Shown here: positions 50,695 to 60,714 of the stretch, in pieces
Position numbering within the stretch: the stretch's first letter is position 1
How the letters are laid out: every line of letters starts with the position of its first letter
DNA from: Opitutia bacterium UBA7350
GTDB taxonomy: Bacteria > Verrucomicrobiota > Verrucomicrobiia > Opitutales > Coraliomargaritaceae
DNA: 64,000 bases
Assembly (NCBI GenBank): GCA_949524905.1
Contig: CATINC010000004.1
Span: 115,840-179,839 of the forward strand
Reading direction: 5' to 3'
Translations under genes and position numbers: made by a program
The notes under the pieces: model-generated
What the model saw: the letters and a program-made list of their open reading frames with translations, nothing else
What the model was told of the DNA's origin: nothing
Databases searched by the model: none

Positions 50695-51978
50695 TCAGAT
50701 AATCATTCCAGCCGCTACAGTCTCATTTGTTTGTTCATCAATTAGAACAAAACTGCCCGTAATTCGGTTTCGACGATAGCTATCTGCCATTAGTGGAGCA
50801 GAAGTGTGGATCGTAATGCGACCAATGTCGTTATGCGTAAACACTAAGTCGTCCTCTATCTTATGCAGCGTATTGATATTTACTTTGTAGCGAACCTCTT
50901 GAATTAGTGCCTTCACCTCTTTTTCAGTATGGCGTAAAATATATTTACCGCGACCAACCAGTTGTTTGTCGGCCGAAAACCAACAGATCATTGCCTCAAT
51001 ACTTTGCTTTGGTTCGGGTGGATTATTCAATTTAACTAACATATCACCACGAGAAACATCGATTTCATCTTCCAAAGTAAGAGCAATCGACATTGGGGCG
51101 AAGGCCTCTTGCAGTTTACCTTCCATTGTATGAATCGCCTTAACAGTAGACTCAAATCCAGAAGGCAAAACTTTAACCTTGTCGCCGGGTTTAAAAACTC
51201 CACCTGCAATGCGCCCGGCAAATCCGCGAAAATCATGCCATTTATCAGAGTGCGGACGAATCACCCATTGAATTGGCAAACGAGCATCAATGTGGTTTTC
51301 ATCACCGCCGATATAAACAGTCTCCAAATGATAGAGTAAAGTGGAACCTTTATACCACGGCATATTCCTAGACTCCTCTACAATATTGTCACCCAGTAAG
51401 GCACTCGCAGGAATAAAAGTAATATCTACGATATTGTCTAAGCGCGAAGAAAATCTTTTAAAGTCATCTACGATAGCATTGTAGGTACTTTCGTCCCATT
51501 CCACGAGATCCATTTTATTAATACAAACCACTACGTGCTGTATTCTAAGTAGGTTTGCAATGAATGCATGTCGACAGGTTTGCTCGATGATCCCCTTTCG
51601 TGCATCCACTAATAAAATTGCGAGATTTGCAGTTGATGCACCGGTCACCATGTTCCGCGTGTATTGCGTATGCCCAGGAGTATCTGCAATGATAAATTTG
51701 CGCTTAGGAGTAGCAAAATAACGGTATGCTACATCAATCGTAATCCCCTGTTCTCGTTCGGAACGTAAGCCATCTGTCAAAAGTGCCAAATTTATATGTT
51801 CATCCCCTCGAGACTTTGAACTTTTTTCAACCGCTTCTAGTTGGTCTTCAAAAATTGCTTTGCTGTCATATAGAAGACGCCCAATCAGGGTGCTCTTGCC
51901 ATCATCGACCGAACCAGCGGTCGTGAAACGCAATAGATCCATGTCGAGGTAACCTGCTGCTGTATTTGTTTCGCTCAT
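50695..51978 (-). CDS. cysN: Sulfate adenylyltransferase large subunit (GTPase)
   Basis: TAGSVDDGKSTLIGRLLYDSK, DGLRSEREQGITIDVAYRYF, IADTPGHTQYTRNMVTGAS, INKMDLV. Confidence 0.96.
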   Translation of the reverse strand: MSETNTAAGYLDMDLLRFTTAGSVDDGKSTLIGRLLYDSKAIFEDQLEAVEKSSKSRGDEHINLALLTDGLRSEREQGITIDVAYRYFATPKRKFIIADTPGHTQYTRNMVTGASTANLAILLVDARKGIIEQTCRHAFIANLLRIQHVVVCINKMDLVEWDESTYNAIVDDFKRFSSRLDNIVDITFIPASALLGDNIVEESRNMPWYKGSTLLYHLETVYIGGDENHIDARLPIQWVIRPHSDKWHDFRGFAGRIAGGVFKPGDKVKVLPSGFESTVKAIHTMEGKLQEAFAPMSIALTLEDEIDVSRGDMLVKLNNPPEPKQSIEAMICWFSADKQLVGRGKYILRHTEKEVKALIQEVRYKVNINTLHKIEDDLVFTHNDIGRITIHTSAPLMADSYRRNRITGSFVLIDEQTNETVAAGMII

Positions 51979-52025
51979 ACTAATAAATGTTTAAATGTTC
52001 GGTCTAAGATCATGCTAAGCCTTAA

Positions 52026-52940
52026 TCAAAAATATCCTTCTTTTTTGCGATCTTCCATAGCTGTTTCTGAACGTTTGTCATCCGCTCGTGTCCCGCGTTC
52101 AGTTTGGCGTGCGACTGCAACCTCATCAATAATTGCATCGAGATCGGCAGCATCTGAAAGTGCTGCTCCCGTACAGGTTGCATCACCAATTGTACGAAAA
52201 CGCACACGCATGTCCTTAACGCTCAAAGCTTCTTCGGGCATTAATTCAATGAAGTCAGACACGGCCATGACCACTCCGTTGCGTTCAAAGCAGGGACGTA
52301 CATGAGAAAAATAAAGATTTGGGAGATCAATGGCTTCTAGTTTGATGTATTGCCATATGTCCATTTCAGTCCAGTTACTCAGGGGAAAGACACGAAAATG
52401 TTCTCCATGATGCTTGCGGCCATTAAATATATTCCACAACTCTGGACGCTGATTTTTCGGATCCCATTGGCCAAATGCATCGCGATGCGAAAAGAAACGC
52501 TCCTTAGCACGCGCTTTTTCTTCATCTCGTCTTCCACCTCCTAAGGCAGCATCATAATTACCTGCTTCCAAACCGTCCAGTAAAGCAACTGTCTGCAACC
52601 CATTCCGGCTCGCGTGTGGACCAGTCTCTTCCTTTACCTTACCCGCATCAATAGCTTCCTGTACCGAGGCGATCACCAATTCAGCCCCCAACTCCTCGAT
52701 GAAGTGATCTCGATACGCGATAGTCTCGGGGAAATTATGCCCCGTGTCCACGTGCATTAGCGGAAACGGTAATCGTGCCGGATAAAAAGCTTTTTTTGCC
52801 AAATGCGCCATTACAATGGAATCCTTACCGCCTGAAAAAAGGAGAACAGGCTTTTCAAACTGAGCTGCGGTTTCGCGCAAAATATAGATTGCCTCAGATT
52901 CAAGCTGCTTGAGGTGTGTAATGGAATAATCTTGATGCAT
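52026..52940 (-). CDS. cysD: Sulfate adenylyltransferase small subunit
   Basis: HLKQLESEAIYILRETAAQFEKPVLLFSGGKDSIVM, PLMHVDTGHNFPETI, GGRRDEEKARAKERFFS. Confidence 0.96.
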   Translation of the reverse strand: MHQDYSITHLKQLESEAIYILRETAAQFEKPVLLFSGGKDSIVMAHLAKKAFYPARLPFPLMHVDTGHNFPETIAYRDHFIEELGAELVIASVQEAIDAGKVKEETGPHASRNGLQTVALLDGLEAGNYDAALGGGRRDEEKARAKERFFSHRDAFGQWDPKNQRPELWNIFNGRKHHGEHFRVFPLSNWTEMDIWQYIKLEAIDLPNLYFSHVRPCFERNGVVMAVSDFIELMPEEALSVKDMRVRFRTIGDATCTGAALSDAADLDAIIDEVAVARQTERGTRADDKRSETAMEDRKKEGYF

Positions 52941-52971
52941 GATAATTTATTAGACGCTTTGAATGGATTTT

Positions 52972-53574
52972 TTAAATTCTCACCAGGGGCAGTATACGTT
53001 GTATGAGCTGATTCACCGCATCTACTTCACTCAGCGCATCAGTATCAATCACCCAGTCAGGGTCAAGGTCATGAGGGACCTCAAAGCCAGAATCCTTTCC
53101 GGTAAAGTTCTTTACGGATCCGGCTTTTGCTTTTGCATACAAGCCCTTTACATCGCGTTTAGCACATGTTTCATAACTGGCTTTTACGTAAATTGGAGTA
53201 AAATCATTTGAACCAACAATCTCCATCGCTTGAGCACGAAGTGACTGGTTTGGGGTTATGAAAGAGGCAAAGACAACGACCCCAGATTCAATAAAGAGAC
53301 GGGCAACCTCCGCAATTCGGCGGATATTCTCCCTGCGATCCGTATCGGTGAAACCTAAGTCCTGATTTAGACGACTTCGAATGTTATCGCCATCAAGTAA
53401 CTTAGAAAAGATTCCTGCATCCGCAAGTGCTCGCTCCAATGCCACCGCAAGAGTACTCTTCCCAGAACCTGACAATCCGTACAACCAAAAGACATGACCG
53501 CATTGCAATAATTGCCTTTGCTTAGCCTCACGGTCCATCATACGATGAAACTCAGTATGTATGTTGTCTGGCAT
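52972..53574 (-). CDS. cysC: Adenylylsulfate kinase
   Basis: FWLYGLSGSGKSTLAVALERAL, LLDGDNIRSRLNQDLGFTDTDRRENIRRIAEVA, FASFITPNQSLRAQA. Confidence 0.96.
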   Translation of the reverse strand: MPDNIHTEFHRMMDREAKQRQLLQCGHVFWLYGLSGSGKSTLAVALERALADAGIFSKLLDGDNIRSRLNQDLGFTDTDRRENIRRIAEVARLFIESGVVVFASFITPNQSLRAQAMEIVGSNDFTPIYVKASYETCAKRDVKGLYAKAKAGSVKNFTGKDSGFEVPHDLDPDWVIDTDALSEVDAVNQLIQRILPLVRI

Positions 53575-53671
53575 GCTAATCCCTTAATATTTAAAATTTA
53601 AAAACTACATAGCTTTCATTGTTTAGTTCTTTAGTCAAGAACCAATAATTAAAGTTTATTTTGGGCTATTT

Positions 53672-55288
53672 TTATTTTTTTTCCGCCGAACCGCTCAAAA
53701 TTGAACATATCCTTTCCCAATCCTCCGCAATTTGGATCGACCCAAGTTTTCTTGCGAGCACCGATCCTTTTGCGAGCAGGCTGATCTTGAATGACTTAGC
53801 GATCTTTTCTTGACTAAGGAGACGTTCGTAAGTCTTGAATGCTTTTTCTCTCTCCCCTACCTGTGCTTGTAGATCAGCAAGTGCTTGTACCAAAACTTGA
53901 TCCTCCTTTGCGTATATTTGAATGTGTTCCATAATGCGTAAAACCTCTCGCGCTTCCTTGTTTTTTCCTGCATCGGCATAGCGTGAAGCTAAGGCATAGG
54001 CCAAAGCCAAAGAAGGAGACCGACGGAACTCATCATGCAGATAAGACCTTGCATCTTGATCACTTACATTTGAATTAATACGATTGGCTTCACGTATAAT
54101 CGCATAAGCTGATTTTTCCGAACTCATGGGTGAATCAAATTCATTCTTAAATGGCCGATATAGTGGGTCCCCAATTGCAACTCCCATCCAACTGAACACG
54201 GGAATACTGTAGGCGGCCGCTTCTCCAAAAGTTCCTCCTTCAAGTAAGCATTCTAAAAGTAGATGCGGGTAATGGGTATATTGGAGATAGGGCTCATAGA
54301 CATTTCCCACGGTTGCACAAAAACCCATTTCAAGCAAAGCACCTAGCCAGTAACGGTTTGTATTCCGCACTGTTGTCGCCGAAAAACTATGTAAATGAAG
54401 TGCTAACGCTCCCGGGGGGACATTCCAATTAGCAATTTTGAAATTCCCATAAGCATGAGGCTTATACCAACCCATATAAATAGCAGGTTCATCAAACCGA
54501 TCACGTTCATCCAGAAGCCGTTTACTGGGCTCAATAGTGGTATCGAAATAAGCATTTTTTACTAACTTAATGGCTTGCCGAAACCACTCATCTCCCTGTT
54601 TGTGCGGGCCCCCTAAATCAAAATAGGCGCGCCCTTGCAAACCGACAGCCTCAGCATCAAGAGTTCGCTCGATAAGGGAACGCACGGCTTTAACATTTGG
54701 TCCATCCAATCGACTCACCCGCAGTAAGCTTCTCAGTAGGTCTGTGGATGGTTCCTTTTCCTTAAAGAAGCCGTTCTGGCTATACGCTGCCATCGAACGA
54801 TGTCCTGGCCTTGCAAGTAAAGCTAACTCTGAATCAACAGCAGCACGGTTAAATCTTAAGCCTGCCATCATCTTGCCTCCATCGGGTGCCATTCGTTCAT
54901 CATCATTACTGATCCTCAATGGCACACCATATACAGGAACGAGATAACCAACATCGTGAATCCCTACCCTGAGCCAATTACGCCCATAGGCATCTTTTGT
55001 ACTGGCCTTACCACCTGAAATCAAACCACGCTCCAGAAGCACCTCCAAAAGTGGATTATGAATCCTTTCTACGTATTCCTCGACGCTGATGGTTTCCTCC
55101 AGTGGCATCGGCAAAGCAATGATATTGGATTTTGGCACTGATCGCTTTTCCGCATAAAATCTCGCCAAACTTAAAGAATCCCCTGAAGCACTATTGGCGA
55201 GGATTATCAGACGCTTGGGTTCCCCTGCATTAGCAAGGAATAATGGCACCAGAGGCACTAACCAAAGTAACCTTTTTAAACTGCTCAT
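53672..55288 (-). CDS. TIGR03790-like secreted protein
   Basis: Signal peptide; LIILANSASGDSLSLARFYAEKRSVPKSNIIALPMPLEETISVEEYVERIHNPLLEVL; C-terminal repeat-like helical region. Confidence 0.75.
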   Translation of the reverse strand: MSSLKRLLWLVPLVPLFLANAGEPKRLIILANSASGDSLSLARFYAEKRSVPKSNIIALPMPLEETISVEEYVERIHNPLLEVLLERGLISGGKASTKDAYGRNWLRVGIHDVGYLVPVYGVPLRISNDDERMAPDGGKMMAGLRFNRAAVDSELALLARPGHRSMAAYSQNGFFKEKEPSTDLLRSLLRVSRLDGPNVKAVRSLIERTLDAEAVGLQGRAYFDLGGPHKQGDEWFRQAIKLVKNAYFDTTIEPSKRLLDERDRFDEPAIYMGWYKPHAYGNFKIANWNVPPGALALHLHSFSATTVRNTNRYWLGALLEMGFCATVGNVYEPYLQYTHYPHLLLECLLEGGTFGEAAAYSIPVFSWMGVAIGDPLYRPFKNEFDSPMSSEKSAYAIIREANRINSNVSDQDARSYLHDEFRRSPSLALAYALASRYADAGKNKEAREVLRIMEHIQIYAKEDQVLVQALADLQAQVGEREKAFKTYERLLSQEKIAKSFKISLLAKGSVLARKLGSIQIAEDWERICSILSGSAEKK

Positions 55289-55364
55289 GATTAAACCAAG
55301 CAGAACTCAGTATTTGGAATAAGTCGATGCTAATGATGTTTTCGACCTACCAGACAGTGTTGTC

Positions 55365-56033
55365 TTACTCGTTAACCGCCTCGTCTGACTTTGATTCCGA
55401 ATCCTCAGGCAAGTCGCCTTCATCATTGGGGTCAAAATCTGCTTCAGTTTCATTATACTTCAAGCGACGCTTTCCTGCCGGTAAGGGCGACAACACCATC
55501 GTGACTTGTCGACCCACTTGACGGGCTTCCATATCTGCGGTGGAGACCCCTGCCAATTCATCGCGGGCAAGATTAACTCGTTCAACACCAAGCTCTCTGT
55601 GTTCCATTTCGCGCCCACGAAATTGCAAAGTAAGTTTAACCTTATTTCCACTGTAAAGGAAACCTTCCGCACGACGCAGCTTAGTCTCGAAGTCATGCTG
55701 ATCTATACTGACCCTGAACTTAATTTCCTTCATCTTAGTGGTCGTTTTACCCTGCTTACTATCCTTTTGCTTTTTGCTCTCCTCGTAGAGGAATTTACCG
55801 AAATCAAGTATGCGGCAGACCGGCGGTCGGGCTGCTGGAGAAATTTCAATTAAATCGAGACCAACCTTCTTTGCCAGCTCCAAGGCCTTCCTTGAAGTCA
55901 TCACACCTAAGTTGGTGCCTTCGGGTCCAATCACACGCACTTCAGTAGCGCGGATTCGGTCATTTCTTCTTAAGCCTTTGGGGCCACGATTGCGATTCGG
56001 GTAACGACCGCGTGAGTGAGGATATTTTGCCAT
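55365..56033 (-). CDS. infC: Translation initiation factor IF-3 with acidic C-terminal extension
   Basis: [97 protein letters not shown]. Confidence 0.96.
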   Translation of the reverse strand: MAKYPHSRGRYPNRNRGPKGLRRNDRIRATEVRVIGPEGTNLGVMTSRKALELAKKVGLDLIEISPAARPPVCRILDFGKFLYEESKKQKDSKQGKTTTKMKEIKFRVSIDQHDFETKLRRAEGFLYSGNKVKLTLQFRGREMEHRELGVERVNLARDELAGVSTADMEARQVGRQVTMVLSPLPAGKRRLKYNETEADFDPNDEGDLPEDSESKSDEAVNE

Positions 56034-56221
56034 TAAGTAATTGTTTCAGTGAAGCATCCTGCATCGGTTTCCAAAGGGAAACTCAGACGACGGGTCAAGA
56101 TGTACGCTCCGTTAAAGAGTCCATTCTCAGACGATAACATTTTCGGGTTTAATAACCATGCAGAAGTTTTACTATAACTAAACATGAATGGATGCTTTTC
56201 TAAATTCAACCCAAAAGAAAA

Positions 56222-56593
56222 TTAGATACTAAAGCTTTCACCGCAACTACAGTTCGCCGTGGCATTCGGGTTAGTAAATTTAAAACCTCCGCCGACAAGC
56301 TTACTTGAGTAATGCAGCTTCGTGCCCTTCAAGTATAATGCACTACGCGAATCTACCAAGATTGAAGCTTGGTGAGCGCGTACGATAATATCCCCGCGCT
56401 TGGTTTCCCCCACAAATTGCATCTTATACACCAGACCATTACATCCACCTCCCGTTATTTTAACTCTCAAAAAGTCTCCTTTTTCTTCACGCTCTGTTAG
56501 TTGAACAAGCTTGGCCCCTGCCTCTGGAGAGATTTCCAAAAGCTTCTCATTACCTTCGCGTACCCCTTCGGGCAATACTTCCGTTGTTGGCAT
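56222..56593 (-). CDS. HesB/IscA/ErpA-type iron-sulfur carrier
   Basis: LRVKITGGGCNGLVYKMQF... and C-terminal NPNATANCSCGESFSI. Confidence 0.92.
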   Translation of the reverse strand: MPTTEVLPEGVREGNEKLLEISPEAGAKLVQLTEREEKGDFLRVKITGGGCNGLVYKMQFVGETKRGDIIVRAHQASILVDSRSALYLKGTKLHYSSKLVGGGFKFTNPNATANCSCGESFSI

Positions 56594-56609
56594 AACGTTA
56601 TAGTGAAGA

Positions 56610-57545
56610 TTATATTTCTTTAGACGTCAACTTTCTCGCCAATTGTAAAGCTTCAAGAAAACTTCCGCAATCTGCCCCTCCTTTACCCGCCAGATCGTAA
56701 GCGGTGCCATGATCCGGACTGGTTCGCACATAAGGTAGTCCTAGGGTAACATTAACCGCACGGTCAAACTCAAGTGTTTTAACCGCCACCAATCCTTGGT
56801 CATGGTAAGCGGCGACCACAACGTCAAAATCACCCTTTCTTTGGCGATAAAAGACCGTATCACCCGGAAGACATTCCGATAAACCAGGGTATACCCTTTG
56901 CAGTTTCCTAAGCGCAGGGTTTAAAATGTCGCCCTCCTCTGAACCCAATAATCCACCTTCACCTGCATGGGGATTGATCCCGCATACCCCAATCTTTGGA
57001 TTTTCTACCCCCAAATTAAGAGCCAATTGAGCCGCGCGCCGTATTGCGAGTGTGAGACATTCTACGGTCAGCGCTCGTGGTACTTCAGCAAGGGGAATAT
57101 GCCAGGTTGCCAAAACAACACGTAAGGATTGACTCACGAAAGCCATGCTGGGCTCACCGCCCCAGCTCGTTGCAAAAAATTCCGTTTGTCCAGGATGTTT
57201 AAATCCAACTTTTTCGAGCCAAAGTTTGCTGACCGGACCGGTAACAACCCCTCGAAAAAGCCCATAGGCGCAGCCTATTGCAGCCGCCTCCAGAGCAGAG
57301 AACGCCACCGAGGCAGATTCTATCGACGGATTCCCAGCATCGACTAGGAATCTCTCAGGTCCAACCGACTTGTATTCAATTCCAAAACGATCCGCCAATG
57401 GTTTGGCCCATGACTCAGGGCCGATCAAGCAACAATCCTTCGCAAACAGAGAATCCTGCTCCAAAGCATCCGTAATTACTTCTGGTCCAATCCCCGAGGG
57501 GTCACCACAGGTCAGAGCCAGTGGTAGCTTTCCTTTGCTATCCAT
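56610..57545 (-). CDS. pdxA: 4-hydroxythreonine-4-phosphate dehydrogenase
   Basis: LALTCGDPSGIGPEVI, GHPGQTEFFA-like KHPGQTEFFATSWG, GINPHAGEGGLLGSEE, YHDQGLVAVKTL, TSPDHGTAYDLAGKG. Probable start ATG at 57545. Confidence 0.95.
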   Translation of the reverse strand: MDSKGKLPLALTCGDPSGIGPEVITDALEQDSLFAKDCCLIGPESWAKPLADRFGIEYKSVGPERFLVDAGNPSIESASVAFSALEAAAIGCAYGLFRGVVTGPVSKLWLEKVGFKHPGQTEFFATSWGGEPSMAFVSQSLRVVLATWHIPLAEVPRALTVECLTLAIRRAAQLALNLGVENPKIGVCGINPHAGEGGLLGSEEGDILNPALRKLQRVYPGLSECLPGDTVFYRQRKGDFDVVVAAYHDQGLVAVKTLEFDRAVNVTLGLPYVRTSPDHGTAYDLAGKGGADCGSFLEALQLARKLTSKEI

Positions 57546-58338
57546 GCTTCTTGTACGGACTCGCAAATCCTCGCCCTCCTGATTCAAAGAATTTCAAAAA
57601 AGCTTTCCCGAGGGTGAATCGCCCTAGAGTTCCCTTCTCCAGAACAGCCTTTGCCTTTGCTTTAAAACTACCCCCATCCTTAAATACTTCATGGTAACAT
57701 AATTTTAAATCCTTTATTTCCGAGGAGGCAATTTTTGAACGTCGCAGGCCGACTAAGTTAAGCCCACTCAAGTGGTTGCGCTTGACTGCCATACAGGCTG
57801 GCGGCACATCCATGCTAATGGATGCAAGACCACCCACGATGGTATGCGCACCAATACGGCAAAATTGGTGCACCGCACAGCCACCGCCTAAAAAACAATG
57901 TTCACCAACCTGAACGTGTCCTCCTAACAAAACCGTATTTGCTAGTGTGGTAGCCTCCCCTACCTTACAATCATGCGCAACGTGCGACTGTGCCATTAAT
58001 AAACAATCACTACCAATGGTCGTCGCTTTCCCTGCATACATCGAGCGATGAACCGTACAACCCTCTCGAAGAACTACTCGGTCGTCAATGTGCACTTCGC
58101 TTTCTATTGCACGATCAAAACCAGTTAATTGCGGATCACCCCCAACCACCGAAAATGAATCGACCTGTACCCCATCCCCAAGTCGACTTCCCTTTCGCAA
58201 GATCACATGCGAAGCAATGACACAACCTTCTCCTAAACAAACACCCGCCTCTATCACCGCATAAGCGCCAATTGAGCAACCCGCCCCAATGGTTGCAGCT
58301 GCATCTACTATCGCACTTGGGTGGATCAAAACATCCAT
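57538..58338 (-). CDS. lpxA: Acyl-[ACP]--UDP-N-acetylglucosamine O-acyltransferase
   Basis: Hexapeptide repeats: IHPSAIVDAAATIGAGCSIGAYAVIEAGVCLGEGCVI; MAQSHVAHDCKVGEATTLANTVLLGGHVQVGEH; GLNLVGLRR. Confidence 0.94.
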   Translation of the reverse strand: MDVLIHPSAIVDAAATIGAGCSIGAYAVIEAGVCLGEGCVIASHVILRKGSRLGDGVQVDSFSVVGGDPQLTGFDRAIESEVHIDDRVVLREGCTVHRSMYAGKATTIGSDCLLMAQSHVAHDCKVGEATTLANTVLLGGHVQVGEHCFLGGGCAVHQFCRIGAHTIVGGLASISMDVPPACMAVKRNHLSGLNLVGLRRSKIASSEIKDLKLCYHEVFKDGGSFKAKAKAVLEKGTLGRFTLGKAFLKFFESGGRGFASPYKKHG

Positions 58339-58339
58339 G

Positions 58340-58981
58340 TCAGTTGAAGAGATTCATTTGAGGAGTTTTAACCATATCATAGAGTTTGAGGATCCGTAAT
58401 AATTGCAATAAATCCGATTTTTGGTAGCTGTGATTTACTTCTACATGACGTACGAGATTTTCTAAGATCGTACTAAAGGCAATAATCCCATCGATTCCAC
58501 CCTCCTTCAAAAGCTCAATACTTTCACTGCGTTGTGGATCTGCAGTGGGTAGACCCGGTAAAACTAAGATTTTAGAAAAGGATGCCGATTCCGCCGCAAC
58601 CGTCGCATCCACCCCTGGATCATCAAAACGAAAATATGATTCGGCTTGGTTCAGCACATCTTTTTTCAGAAAATCAAAAATCTTACGACTACTGCGGAGC
58701 ATTGCTGGCGTAAAACGTGAGGTATGCCAACCTTTGACGACCACGACAGCCCTTCGTATCCGAGCTACATCGCCGGAAAAAAGCTGAAAACTTTGGGACT
58801 CGGTTGTTTTCGCAGAAACAGATGGATTAAAAACAACCATATCAATCTCCTCATCTGCACGCTTTTTACGCGATTGCACCGAATATTTACGCAGTTGACG
58901 CACAAAAAATCCGTTCACCTCAAAATACTCACGTACTATATTTTCGTCAAAACCAGCCATGACCATCATTTCATAAGGCAA
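58340..58981 (-). CDS. Conserved hypothetical protein, weakly PD-(D/E)XK-nuclease-like
   Basis: YFEVNGFFVRQLRKY...EEIDMVVFNP...RAVVVVKGWHTSRF resembles the restriction-endonuclease-fold pattern but lacks a clear ExK. Confidence 0.55.
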   Translation of the reverse strand: MPYEMMVMAGFDENIVREYFEVNGFFVRQLRKYSVQSRKKRADEEIDMVVFNPSVSAKTTESQSFQLFSGDVARIRRAVVVVKGWHTSRFTPAMLRSSRKIFDFLKKDVLNQAESYFRFDDPGVDATVAAESASFSKILVLPGLPTADPQRSESIELLKEGGIDGIIAFSTILENLVRHVEVNHSYQKSDLLQLLRILKLYDMVKTPQMNLFN

Positions 58982-58983
58982 AG

Positions 58984-60114
58984 CTAGATTAGGTCAATGC
59001 AATCACTGCTTTCTCCTCCATGAACAAATAACTCTAAGATACCCTGCACCATCCCATTGCAGTTTGGTTTATTTCGATTATAGAGACCCGCTTTTTTTAA
59101 AAATTGATATTGTCGCTCAGGTCGATCTCCTCCCGGCCAATGCCACCAATACCAAAATGCATCTAGCACTCCCGCTGCTTCCGCCATGGGCAAAAATGCA
59201 TCTACCATAGCTGTGTTACAACGTGTTCGACCCGCCACCGAGGATAGTTCCTGCTCATAGCAAACACGTTGAAAGGTCGAAATCCCAGCCTTACGCCTGA
59301 ATGCTTTTGTGGACCATTCCCCTGAAATATTAGGTAAAGCCCGCAAGGCACGCTTTAGCCCACTGGGCCAATCAGATCGAGTCTGCGTTAAACGTTGATA
59401 CTCCTTTAATCGGCGCTTCAGGTGATTCAAGGGCCGCATACCACCACGTGCCCAGTTCTCAGACTCACTGGCATAAACTGCCGAAACTTCGATTTCACCC
59501 GACTCCCATAATTTTAGAGGAAATCGATCCGCAATCCTAGACATCGGTACTCGATTACGAGAATAACCTTACACTTCCAGGAAATATTGATGGCAAGCTG
59601 CATTCCAGCCAAGGGATTGTAGTCGAATCTTCCCAAAAGAAACCTTCTGCTTCCAGCGCCTACGCCCCGCGCGCTCTAACAAACCGAGTTGCCTTGCTGC
59701 ACCCAATCCCATAAAAGCATTTACCCACTCCAGAGGGTCCACTGCTTCAATCTCACGCAGCGCAGTCCAACCCACATAGGACTCTAAATCGGTTTCTAAA
59801 TTTGGCAGCAGATATAAGGTCTCTAATAAATTACTGTCTCGCTTGAGCGACCCTTCCGTTAAAGGCTTTGGCTCAAACAAAACTACATGCAAAATAACCT
59901 TTTGGAATGCACCATTACGATCGTGACCATGCAGCTCCCAATCACTAGCATCAAAATGAATCTCGACATCACCGTTTTGTAATCCCCCATCAATACGCAA
60001 ACAAGCCTGTTGAAAACCTGGCCCACCTTCGTGATTCCATTTACCGGGACTTATTATCTCTAGTTGCTTTCCGCTGATTGTTTTTAAACCGCTACCAATA
60101 AAATCCTGATACAA
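58984..60114 (-). pseudogene. DUF2851-like protein interrupted by an in-frame TAA
   Basis: ORFs 59569-60114 and 58984-59544 share one frame, separated by ...NAACHQYFLEV-TAA-GYSRNRVPMSRIADRF...; N-part ISPGKWNHEGGPGFQQACLRIDGGLQNGDVEIHFDASDWELHGHDRNGAFQKVILHVVLFEP is DUF2851-like. Confidence 0.8.
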
Positions 60115-60207
60115 CCAGATCTGCTACAATACTCGTTCGGATAAGCTAAAGGTTCCATATAAGCCGTGTAGTTCCTTTACTCGACAATCGCTCATCACTC
60201 GAAGATA

Positions 60208-60702
60208 TCAAAATTTTAGATCAATATCCAGACCGTTTCTGAATTTTTGCTTATTTCTCTTATTATGACGCTGAGTATCCTGCAGCAGTCGTTTTTCACA
60301 AGCCTTTGCCCAATCAAATAATTCTTCCGGCCGAAGCGCCATCGCCCCACTGGCGCGTGTTGCTTCTCGCACCATATTATCATTACTCACTACACTAACC
60401 CCTTCAGGTAGAGATACTCGCTTCACAATTCGCTCAATCACTCCGTCAGCCGTCAACGAAGCAGGTGCATATAAATACTCAAATGACCGTACACCATACG
60501 GATGCTCTACTTCTAGATTTTCTTTCTGACTGTCAAAAATCAAGGCCACCCGAATTTCCTCTGCGTCGTGTATTAGGCGCACTGATTGCGCTAATTGATC
60601 GCGAGCAGCTTCAAGCTTACCTTTCACTAGCTTGCGCAATGAATCGGTCGCACAAATCACATTGTAGGCATCTATCAAAAGGTATCGGCTCGCTTCCGGC
60701 AT
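60208..60702 (-). CDS. NYN-domain (YacP-like) RNA-binding/nuclease protein
   Basis: YLLIDAYNVICATDSLRKL...IRVALIFDSQ...ERIVKRVSLPEGVSVVSNDNMVREATRASGA. Confidence 0.88.
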   Translation of the reverse strand: MPEASRYLLIDAYNVICATDSLRKLVKGKLEAARDQLAQSVRLIHDAEEIRVALIFDSQKENLEVEHPYGVRSFEYLYAPASLTADGVIERIVKRVSLPEGVSVVSNDNMVREATRASGAMALRPEELFDWAKACEKRLLQDTQRHNKRNKQKFRNGLDIDLKF

Positions 60703-60714
60703 CCTAAAATATCC

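Noticed and set aside
50695-53574. cysC-cysD-cysN considered as a sulfation or secondary-metabolite module
   Set aside because: No sulfotransferase or sulfatase gene nearby; an ordinary sulfate-activation cluster explains it.
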